Shown here piece after piece: positions 1 through 5,461 of a stretch of DNA of 5,503 nucleotides (within the stretch, counting starts at the first letter, position 1; the number at the start of each line of letters is the position of its first letter). The DNA is taken from positions 1-5,503 of the forward strand of contig CAZRBA010000125.1 in NCBI GenBank assembly GCA_964598255.1, read 5' to 3'. The translations under genes were made by a program, and so were the position numbers. The notes under the pieces were generated by a model that had not been told where the DNA came from, did not search any database, and saw only the letters and a list, made by a program, of their open reading frames with translations. The stretch comes from Caldithrix sp964598255. GTDB lineage: Bacteria > Calditrichota > Calditrichia > Calditrichales > Calditrichaceae.

Positions 1-1
1 G

Positions 2-712
2 AGCTCTCCTTCGCTGGGCAAAAATGAGGTGCATCTGGTCGGTTTGCCCAAATTGGATTTTTACTTTCAGGGTCGTTTTAACGATCGGGAGGCCATCTTG
101 CGTCGCTGGGGGCTCGATCCCCAAAAGAAAACCGTGCTCTATGCACCCACGTACAAGCCCACATCGCTCTATGATGTGAAAGATGATATTTTTGAACAGA
201 CCAAGGATTACAATCTCATTGTAAAATTGCATCCTTACAGTTGGATGGGCAAATACGCACCGCATCGCCAGCACCGCATTTACGAACGGCGTGTTAAAAA
301 ATACTCGCATGCGGTTTTACTGCCTTTCGAAGAATACAATATTGTACCCTATTACGCCGTGGCCGATACCATTATCAGCGAGGCATCCAGCACAGTATTC
401 GATTTTTTGGCTTTGAATAAGTTCGGCATTGTGTACGACTTACCCTGCGACAATCTGAAACATTCCGACGGTCAGCCTTTGCTGGAGATCGACAATCGGG
501 AATTTTTGAAAGGGGCATTTGTGCACATCCAATCCGGCAAGCAAATTGGCAAGGCGGTGGAACGGACACTCAATCCCACGGAGGAGATGAAAGAAAAGGC
601 AACCATTTATCGTGATGAATTGTTTTTCAAATTGGACGGAAAGGCCACTGAACGCTTCGTAAAAAAAATGGAAGAGCTGTATTACGAAGGCGGGCACGAA
701 AATATTCCGTAA
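2..712 (+). CDS. CDP-glycerol glycerophosphotransferase-like protein, C-terminal part (5' end outside window)
   Basis: The frame is open from base 2, so the true start lies upstream; the GTG at 29 is just an internal codon. Counting from that codon, the visible 227 residues carry marks of the Glyphos_transf (TagB/TagF-like) family: VGLPKLD at 4-10, LYAPTYKP at 37-44, IVKLHP at 64-69 with H68, and ADTIISEASSTVFDFLALNK around 112-130, where SEASS replaces the more usual TDYSS. Family members transfer glycerol-phosphate or related polyol-phosphate units from a CDP-activated donor onto a lipid-linked acceptor at the inner face of the membrane, making teichoic acid-like or capsular polymers. In a Gram-negative, a role in surface polysaccharide decoration is inferred. 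The Rossmann-like C-terminal lobe looks complete; the acceptor-side N-terminal lobe is missing here. Third-position GC over the first ~50 codons is near 59% by hand count, higher than in the next gene (~37%). Family is fairly sure, substrate unknown. Confidence 0.85.
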   Translation, partial: SSPSLGKNEVHLVGLPKLDFYFQGRFNDREAILRRWGLDPQKKTVLYAPTYKPTSLYDVKDDIFEQTKDYNLIVKLHPYSWMGKYAPHRQHRIYERRVKKYSHAVLLPFEEYNIVPYYAVADTIISEASSTVFDFLALNKFGIVYDLPCDNLKHSDGQPLLEIDNREFLKGAFVHIQSGKQIGKAVERTLNPTEEMKEKATIYRDELFFKLDGKATERFVKKMEELYYEGGHENIP

Positions 713-760
713 ATGTAAATTTGCGCATGTCTGTAACGGGTAAAAAAGTAAACTCGTGCA

Positions 761-2434
761 ATGCGCGGTATGTTTGGCCTCTGGTTTAACGGTTTAATTA
801 CAAAGGATAACGAGCGCATGCTGCCCTTTGTGTTTTCTCCTGCTTATGCTGAAATCCATTATCGATTTCGTTATTTTTTTAGTTTGCTTAAAAAACGCGA
901 ACCGGAAATAATTGCGGATGTACCTTACAGGATCGAAAAATTCGCACATTTGCCCGTGTTAGTGATTATTAAAGATGCCCATCGTTTTCCTATTACTTTG
1001 TTAGGCGCGGAGATTTTTATTGACGGGGAAAAAGTTTTTAGCCAGAAATTTAAGCGCATTATTAAAAATCATTTTCAAGAAATGATCTTTGAGATTCCGA
1101 CGGATAAACAAAAAACAGGCTTAAGGCGTATTACGGTTAAATGTAATTATTCGGTTCGCGGGAAAAAAAGGACCTGTATTAATGACAACTACCGCGGTAC
1201 GGGCAAAATGCCATTATCCTGTTATTTTGCTGACGAACCATTGCCTAACGAGCCCGAGTTTGTTTTTGGCGATTTGCACAGCCATTCTTCGTTTACCGAA
1301 GACCAAATCGAATTCGGGGCCGGTTTGTCTACCATGCAGCGTATGGCAAAAGCGATTGGCCTGCAATTTTTTGCAGTTACCGATCATGCTTACGATTTGG
1401 ACGATTTGCCGGATAATTACCTGAAAAACGATGTCCGGTTAAGCAAATGGCATAAGTTTTTAAAAAGCTGCCGTCGTTTAAATGCACAAACAGTCGGCCC
1501 GGTAATTCTTTACGGAGAAGAATTAAGCGTTGGGAATAGCAAAGGGCGCAATGCCCATTTGCTAATTTTAAACAATCCGGGATTTATTGAAGGTAAAGGA
1601 GATAGCGGAGAGCGCTGGTTCCGATTTAAGCCGGATCACCAGCTTTTTGAAATGCCCGCTTTATTATCCGAACAAGCCGTGGCCATTCCAGCACATTCCG
1701 CCGAAAAGGTTCCGTTATTACAAAAATGGCTGCTCAATCGCGGAGAGTGGCATCAGGCCGATTTGCAACACACGTTTTTTACGCTTTTGCAAAGTATTAA
1801 CGGCGGATCGGAAAATGAAATTAATGCGGGCATTACCCAATGGGTAAATTTGCTCTTACAAGGACGGCGTTTGACCTTAGTGGCCGGTAACGATGCGCAC
1901 GGGAATTTTGCTCGTACGCGGCAAATCGGTATTCCGTTTGTGACCATGAGCGAAACGGATGTGCATCGTTTCGGAGTGTGGCGAACCGGTATTTGGGTCG
2001 GGGAAGCTCCGGCAAAAAAACCGGAAAAAATTCTGGCGGCACTTAAACAGGGACAGGTAATGGTTACTAACGGACCGTTTGTTTGTTTTGAAGCGTTGAG
2101 CAATGGGAAAACCATTCCCATGGGCGGATTAACCAAGGGGGTGGAATCTGTGCGCCTTATATTTCGTTCTTCAAAGGAATTCGGTGCCCTTGATTATTTA
2201 GAAATTTTGGGCGGAAATTTGGAGGGGCATGCCGAAAGCGTACTTTGGCACAAACGGTTTGAGCCGGATCAAATCTTTACCTTGCGGGAGAAAATAACCT
2301 TGCACCTTTCGGCGAAAATCGGTTATATTCGATGCCGAGCAATAAGCAAATCAGGTCAACGCCGGTTTATGGCGTTAACCAATGCCATTTATTTAGGGAA
2401 AGAAAAAAATGACCGCTTGAGTTACGATTTTTAA
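761..2434 (+). CDS. PHP-domain metallohydrolase with flanking beta-rich domains
   Basis: This 557-residue protein has no evident signal peptide and is probably cytoplasmic. Residues ~55-155 look beta-rich and sandwich-like. The PHP domain spans roughly 165-440: GDLHSHS (H173, H175), TDH (D208, H209), GEE (E253), NAHLL (H266), PAHSAE (H312) and GNDAH (D378, H380). This is the full ligand set expected for a two- or three-metal PHP phosphoesterase, so it should be catalytically active. TNGP at 436-439 is typical of the CehA/McbA-like PHP group, and a second beta-rich segment follows to the C-terminus. The family hydrolyses phosphoesters; this member's substrate cannot be read from sequence. Start choice is open: ATG 761 is the first after in-frame stops but has no clear ribosome binding site, ATG 770 is similar, and ATG 818 has AAAGGA ten bases upstream. 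The gene ends with TAA directly against the next gene, so translational linkage is likely. Confidence 0.85.
   Translation: MRGMFGLWFNGLITKDNERMLPFVFSPAYAEIHYRFRYFFSLLKKREPEIIADVPYRIEKFAHLPVLVIIKDAHRFPITLLGAEIFIDGEKVFSQKFKRIIKNHFQEMIFEIPTDKQKTGLRRITVKCNYSVRGKKRTCINDNYRGTGKMPLSCYFADEPLPNEPEFVFGDLHSHSSFTEDQIEFGAGLSTMQRMAKAIGLQFFAVTDHAYDLDDLPDNYLKNDVRLSKWHKFLKSCRRLNAQTVGPVILYGEELSVGNSKGRNAHLLILNNPGFIEGKGDSGERWFRFKPDHQLFEMPALLSEQAVAIPAHSAEKVPLLQKWLLNRGEWHQADLQHTFFTLLQSINGGSENEINAGITQWVNLLLQGRRLTLVAGNDAHGNFARTRQIGIPFVTMSETDVHRFGVWRTGIWVGEAPAKKPEKILAALKQGQVMVTNGPFVCFEALSNGKTIPMGGLTKGVESVRLIFRSSKEFGALDYLEILGGNLEGHAESVLWHKRFEPDQIFTLREKITLHLSAKIGYIRCRAISKSGQRRFMALTNAIYLGKEKNDRLSYDF
802..807 (+). promoter_or_regulatory. 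possible ribosome binding site for an alternative start at 818
   Basis: AAAGGA lies ten bases before an in-frame ATG at 818 (residue 20 of the PHP protein). Neither ATG at 761 nor ATG at 770 has a comparable purine-rich site. If used, the protein would be 538 residues and begin MLPFVFSP. The same AAAGGA hexamer precedes the reductase start at 4020, which supports it as the local consensus. Confidence 0.35.
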
Positions 2435-3805
2435 TTGAAGAAAGGAAATTGTAAACTGAAGTCAAAAAAAACAGAAATACGCTTTTGGTGGGAGCGTATA
2501 CTTAGGGTTGTCCTTTTTGTGGTTTTCGGAGTTACCGCTTTAAGTGCCCGTTCTATTTCGCCTTCCGGAGCCAATTACCAGGCGTTTAACGGTCGTATTG
2601 TCAAAGATATCATCATTGTGGGCAACGAACATACGCGTCCGGAGGTAATCCGCCGCGAGCTTTTGCTTAAAAGCGGGCAGGTGTTCAGCGATTCGTTACT
2701 TAAGGAATCCAAAAGGCGGCTGGAAAACCTGTGGCTTTTTAACCGCGTGCAATTTATTCCTTTTGCCACATCCGCAAAAAGCGATAGTGTCTCGATTATT
2801 GTTTCTCTTACAGAGCGCTGGTATTTTTTCCCTTTTCCCGTTATTCAGGTGCAGGATCGGGATTGGAATAAAATAACCTACGGGTTTGGCTTTGCCCATA
2901 CCAATTTTCGGGGGTGGAATGAAAAACTGGTTGCTTCGTTGCAGTTTGGTAATCGGCCTGGTGTCAAATTTTCTTATTTGAATCCGTGGATCGGAGAGCG
3001 ATTGCATTTATTTACGGGATTTTATTTCCGTACGTTTCGTTTGAATAATTATTCCTATGATTTCCCGGAAAAGCATGTTTACTCCGTTGTGCATTTTGGC
3101 AAATACTGGACGCGCGATTTTTTTACGGAAATCAGTTTTTTGCGCGATCAAATTACGGTGGATGCTGAAGACGCGCATTATATGGCCACAAACAGTACGC
3201 GGGATGTGAATTATGGCCTTACATTAAGAAGTTTGATGGATTATCGCGATTTATATGCTTATCCCAGCAGAGGTTGGTATTTAAATATACAAATTTCCAA
3301 GATGGGGTTGTTTGAGCCGGAACTGAATTACATGCGCTATTATTTTGATTTTCGCAAATATATTAATATAAAACCGTTTATTCTGGCCGGACGTATTTTT
3401 ACTATCCAAACTCAGGGCAAACTCCCGGTTTACGACCGGGTGTACATCGGTTATTCCGAACGTATTCGTGGGCATTTTAATGAAGTGTATGCGGGAAATC
3501 ATGCGTTTATTTTGGGCGCGGCCGTACGTATGCCGGTAATTCCCGTTCGCTATTATACATTCGATTCGCAGTTGTTGCCGGCTGTAATGACTACAAATAT
3601 AAAGTTTGGCATGAATGTAGGCATTTTTATGGAATCGGGGCAGGTAACTCGAACGCGTAAACAATTTGCCATTCGCAAAATGGTTACCGGTTTCGGGGCG
3701 GGCGTACATTTTTTGCTCCCGTATGTGGAAGTTCTGCGCATTGATTTGGCGTTTAACGAAAAGTGGCAACATCAGTTTATTGTGGAAATTTTAATGCCGT
3801 TTTGA
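2435..3805 (+). CDS. Omp85/BamA-family outer membrane protein with a single POTRA domain
   Basis: The protein begins with a basic stretch and a hydrophobic segment (about residues 16-37, ILRVVLFVVFGVTALSA), a likely signal peptide cleaved near ALSA/RS. One POTRA domain follows at ~53-129, from GRIVKDIIIVGNEHTRPEVI to SLTERW, with the usual VxGNxxTxxxVIxREL pattern. From ~130 to 456 there are alternating aromatic strands typical of a beta-barrel. IRGHF at 344-348 corresponds to the conserved (V/I)RG(F/Y) loop-6 motif, and the last strand ends in a terminal F (IVEILMPF), fitting the outer-membrane insertion signal. At 456 residues it is far shorter than BamA (about 800 residues, five POTRAs), so it is probably an accessory Omp85 protein for assembly or translocation rather than the main BamA. 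It follows the PHP gene with no gap. The start is not ATG: TTG 2435 or CTG 2456. Confidence 0.87.
   Translation: MKKGNCKLKSKKTEIRFWWERILRVVLFVVFGVTALSARSISPSGANYQAFNGRIVKDIIIVGNEHTRPEVIRRELLLKSGQVFSDSLLKESKRRLENLWLFNRVQFIPFATSAKSDSVSIIVSLTERWYFFPFPVIQVQDRDWNKITYGFGFAHTNFRGWNEKLVASLQFGNRPGVKFSYLNPWIGERLHLFTGFYFRTFRLNNYSYDFPEKHVYSVVHFGKYWTRDFFTEISFLRDQITVDAEDAHYMATNSTRDVNYGLTLRSLMDYRDLYAYPSRGWYLNIQISKMGLFEPELNYMRYYFDFRKYINIKPFILAGRIFTIQTQGKLPVYDRVYIGYSERIRGHFNEVYAGNHAFILGAAVRMPVIPVRYYTFDSQLLPAVMTTNIKFGMNVGIFMESGQVTRTRKQFAIRKMVTGFGAGVHFLLPYVEVLRIDLAFNEKWQHQFIVEILMPF
2438..2446 (+). promoter_or_regulatory. ribosome binding site that questions the TTG start of the Omp85 gene
   Basis: AAGAAAGGA lies inside the first codons if TTG 2435 is the start, where it cannot serve that codon. 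It sits nine bases before an in-frame CTG at 2456, an ideal spacing. No ATG or GTG occurs in frame before the hydrophobic signal segment. A CTG start would give a 449-residue protein that keeps the whole signal peptide. CTG starts are rare, so TTG with coupling to the preceding stop remains possible. Confidence 0.45.
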
Positions 3806-4019
3806 TTTTTGATCGGGCAAACTGGGCAAAATAAAAGATCGGTGTCGGAACCGCCCGTTGGTAAAATTTCTGCGTGATAAAAACGAAGGAAATCTTTTTA
3901 ATACACGTTAATCCGAAAAGTAATAACGGTAAAAGGCCGATTTACACCTATCTATTGCACGGTTAACGGTAGCCAAGTAGTAAAAATTGCTTTAACTCTT
4001 CAGCTAAAGGAATAAAACC
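3806..4019 (+). other. intergenic leader before the reductase gene
   Basis: This 214-base spacer is long enough to hold a promoter for the reductase gene. TTTACA (3941-3946) and TTGCAC (3955-3960) could be -35 boxes, but no good -10 box sits at 16-18 bases from either; TAGTAA at 3978 is a poor match. The only inverted repeats I find are very short (CGGT/ACCG at 3840-3853, CGTTA/TAACG at 3906-3928), with no T-run, so I see no convincing terminator for the upstream genes. No open frame or RNA gene is evident. Confidence 0.4.
4006..4011 (+). promoter_or_regulatory. ribosome binding site of the reductase gene
   Basis: AAAGGA (within TAAAGGA) ends eight bases before ATG 4020. It fixes the start and is the cleanest ribosome binding site in the window. 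Confidence 0.75.
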
Positions 4020-5039
4020 ATGAAAGCAATATTATTGGAAAAAACAGGCAGACCAGAAGTACTAAAATACGCGGATGTTCCTGAACCGGAAGTGGGCCCG
4101 GGGCAGGTGTGCGTTAAACTGGATTATATCGGAGTGAATTATGCCGAAATTCTTTCGCGCAAAGGATTGTACGGATGGCGTCCCAAAAAAAGAGCCTATA
4201 TTCCGGGCATGGAAGGCGCCGGTACGATTGAGGCTGTTGGAGATGGAGTGGATTCTGCTCTAATCGGTAAATCGGTAATGGTGGGGACCCAATATGGTTG
4301 TTACGCAGAAAAAGTAGTCATTCCCGCTGAGCAGGCTCTACCAGCCATTGAGGGCTATTCCATGCAAGAAAATGCCGCATTTATCGTTAATTATTTGACC
4401 GCTTGGGTGGCCTTATTCGAACTTATGAAAACGGAACCGCAAGAAACGGTTTTGGTTACTGCAGCCGCAGGCGGTGTGGGAACGGCTGCAGTGCAAATGT
4501 GCTCGGCATACGGCAACAAGGTTATCGGATTAGCCGGAAGCGATCATAAATTGGATTTAATTAAAAAACTGGGTGCGGCCAACGCACTCAATTATCGAAC
4601 ACAGGATTACGGAAAAATTATCAAAGAAAAAGAGGGCGGTGTGGATGTGGTGTTGGAAATGGTAGGCGGTCAGATTTTTAAAACCAATGTTAAACTTACT
4701 AAGCCGTTTGGTCGTTTGGCGGTAATTGGTTTTGCCAGTTTTAATTTAAAAAAATGGAATCCGTTTTCCTGGTACCGAACCTACCGCGATATTCCCCGGG
4801 TGGATATAGCTACCATGTCACATCGGGCAATCGGGATCTTTTCGGCCCATCTCGGCTATTTATTGAAAGATCCTCAACGTATTTTATCAGCTTATCAGCG
4901 CCTGCGCGATTTTGTTCTTAAACACAAAATTCACCCGGTGGTAGGCAAAGTGTTTGCATTGAAAGATGTTGCCCAGGCCCATCGCTGGATCGAATCACGC
5001 CAGAGTACGGGCAAGGTGCTGTTAAGAGTGAAGAGTTAA
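4020..5039 (+). CDS. zinc-free medium-chain dehydrogenase/reductase, quinone oxidoreductase/VAT-1-like
   Basis: The 339 residues match the usual length of NADPH:quinone oxidoreductase-type MDR proteins. Residues 1-~115 form the GroES-like domain, with GVNYAEIL (N40, Y41) and PGMEGAGTIEAVG. The Rossmann domain carries AAAGGVGTAAVQ at 148-159, the glycine-rich NAD(P) loop in the AAxGGVG form typical of the quinone reductase branch, preceded by NYLTAW. The cysteine ligands of zinc alcohol dehydrogenases are absent, so it should not bind structural or catalytic zinc. A segment around 240-285 (FNLKKWNPFSWYRT, then HLGYL at 277-281) resembles the VAT-1 subgroup. Predicted activity is NADPH-dependent reduction of quinones or alpha,beta-unsaturated carbonyls in the cytoplasm; the substrate is not known. 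The gene is separated from its neighbours by 214 bases and is probably its own transcription unit. Its last five codons and stop lie within a heptamer repeat array, so the C-terminal RVKS tail may be repeat-derived. Confidence 0.9.
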   Translation: MKAILLEKTGRPEVLKYADVPEPEVGPGQVCVKLDYIGVNYAEILSRKGLYGWRPKKRAYIPGMEGAGTIEAVGDGVDSALIGKSVMVGTQYGCYAEKVVIPAEQALPAIEGYSMQENAAFIVNYLTAWVALFELMKTEPQETVLVTAAAGGVGTAAVQMCSAYGNKVIGLAGSDHKLDLIKKLGAANALNYRTQDYGKIIKEKEGGVDVVLEMVGGQIFKTNVKLTKPFGRLAVIGFASFNLKKWNPFSWYRTYRDIPRVDIATMSHRAIGIFSAHLGYLLKDPQRILSAYQRLRDFVLKHKIHPVVGKVFALKDVAQAHRWIESRQSTGKVLLRVKS

Positions 5040-5042
5040 GGG
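5022..5042 (+). repeat. heptamer array overlapping the 3' end of the reductase gene
   Basis: Three consecutive heptamers, TTAAGAG (5022), TGAAGAG (5029) and TTAAGGG (5036), run through the last codons and past the stop, followed by a decayed TGGGGTA. The TAA stop at 5037-5039 lies inside the third unit. The same unit type returns at 5204-5235. Confidence 0.6.
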
Positions 5043-5053
5043 TGGGGTAAATA

Positions 5054-5069
5054 GTTGATTAGGTGAATC
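5054..5069 (+). repeat. degenerate pair of GTTGAATG-type octamers
   Basis: GTTGATTA followed by GGTGAATC keeps the eight-base period of the better array at 5141-5172 and resembles the diverged units at 5488-5503. Taken alone it would be weak; its place in the same mosaic supports it. Confidence 0.35.
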
Positions 5070-5087
5070 GTGTACTCGGGGGAGGTA

Positions 5088-5103
5088 AAGGGTGTAAGGG
5101 TTA
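5088..5103 (+). repeat. 16-base perfect direct repeat, copy 1
   Basis: AAGGGTGTAAGGGTTA occurs here and again exactly at 5209-5224, 121 bases downstream. Copy 1 is followed directly by ATCAGTGG (5103-5110), a module that also opens both ~42-base repeats. Confidence 0.75.
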
Positions 5104-5121
5104 TCAGTGGTGATTTGTGCA

Positions 5122-5163
5122 GATCAGTGGCCGGGAAAAAGTTGAATGGTTGAATGGTTGAAT
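5122..5163 (+). repeat. ~42-base imperfect direct repeat, copy 1
   Basis: The unit begins GATCAGTGGCCGGG, then an A-rich joint, then three GTTGAAT-type octamers. Copy 2 lies at 5462-5502, 340 bases downstream, with the first 14 bases identical and only a few changes and one length difference afterwards. The GTGGCCGGG part also occurs at 5193-5201. Confidence 0.75.
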
Positions 5164-5172
5164 AGTTGAATG
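5141..5172 (+). repeat. octamer tandem repeat GTTGAATG x4
   Basis: Four head-to-tail octamers start at 5141, 5149, 5157 and 5165; all are GTTGAATG except one last base (GTTGAATA at 5157). The period of eight is not a multiple of three, which argues against a coding repeat. Confidence 0.85.
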
Positions 5173-5203
5173 GGGTTTTCGGTGCTTCTTTGGTGGCCGG
5201 GAT

Positions 5204-5235
5204 GAGTTAAGGGTGTAAGGGTTAAGGGTTAGCGG
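5204..5235 (+). repeat. telomere-like TTAAGGG array, with copy 2 of the 16-base repeat
   Basis: After GAG come TTAAGGG (5207), TGTAAGGG (5214), TTAAGGG (5222) and TTAGCGG (5229). The stretch includes the second exact copy of AAGGGTGTAAGGGTTA (5209-5224) and shares GAGTTAAGGGTG with the reductase stop region (5033-5044). It follows a GTGGCCGGG module at 5193-5201. Confidence 0.7.
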
Positions 5236-5296
5236 TGCGAAATCTTGCCGATCTATGAGCAATTTTGGTAGTTCGCGCTGGTGTTTACCCCCCGTA

Positions 5297-5315
5297 GCCC
5301 CCCTCAAAGGGGGGC
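5297..5315. repeat. perfect 7-bp C/G hairpin
   Basis: GCCCCCC (5297-5303) pairs perfectly with GGGGGGC (5309-5315) around a TCAAA loop. No run of T follows on the + strand (ACTTTGCG) and none on the - strand, so it does not look like a standard terminator. A further C6 run at 5288-5293 could compete for pairing with the G6 arm. Confidence 0.7.
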
Positions 5316-5352
5316 ACTTTGCGTGTGGCGGTTTGTGGCCCTGCGGGGAGAA

Positions 5353-5401
5353 GCCGGTTGCAGAGTGGTCCCGATTCGTCGGGAAGTATCGAGGCACCGG
5401 C
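5353..5401. other. nested stem structure with TTCG loop
   Basis: GCCGGT (5353-5358) can pair with ACCGGC (5396-5401), extended by two pairs past a one-base bulge. Inside, TCCCGA (5369-5374) pairs with TCGGGA (5379-5384) around a TTCG loop. Two nested stems in 49 bases suggest a folded element of the repeat or RNA type; no known family is recognised. The pyrimidine tract starts right after it, so a terminator-like role on the + strand cannot be excluded. Confidence 0.4.
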
Positions 5402-5403
5402 GG

Positions 5404-5456
5404 CCTTTTATCATTATTCCTTTTTCTTTTTTCATTTTTCCTTTTTCATTCTCTCT
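5404..5456. repeat. G-free polypyrimidine tract
   Basis: These 53 bases contain no G and only five A; all else is C or T. TTTTTCATT occurs twice, 14 bases apart (5428 and 5442). It may be a low-complexity repeat belonging to the same mosaic. Confidence 0.65.
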
Positions 5457-5461
5457 GCGTG

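Noticed and set aside
1753..2136. Antisense open frames within the PHP gene, and similar ones in the other genes
   Set aside because: The + strand frames carry clear protein families with intact motifs; the antisense translations show no domain and are shadows of those genes.
3840..3928. Terminator or riboswitch between the Omp85 and reductase genes
   Set aside because: Only 4-5 bp stems with wide loops and no T-run are present.
3941..3983. Sigma-70 promoter for the reductase gene (TTTACA or TTGCAC with TAACGG or TAGTAA)
   Set aside because: The -10 matches are poor at acceptable spacing, so it is mentioned only within the intergenic entry.
5141..5172. Integron attC-like cores, since GTTGAAT fits GTTRRRY
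   Set aside because: The matching inverse core (RYYYAAC) with attC-type arm symmetry is not found on the + strand, and tandem repetition of the core is not an attC layout. No integrase is present.
5104..5397. 97-residue open frame on the - strand
   Set aside because: It translates the repeats (LTLNPYTLN, STIQPFNHSTF) and the hairpin region, has no recognisable domain, and the octamer period of eight does not keep frame. It is very likely spurious.
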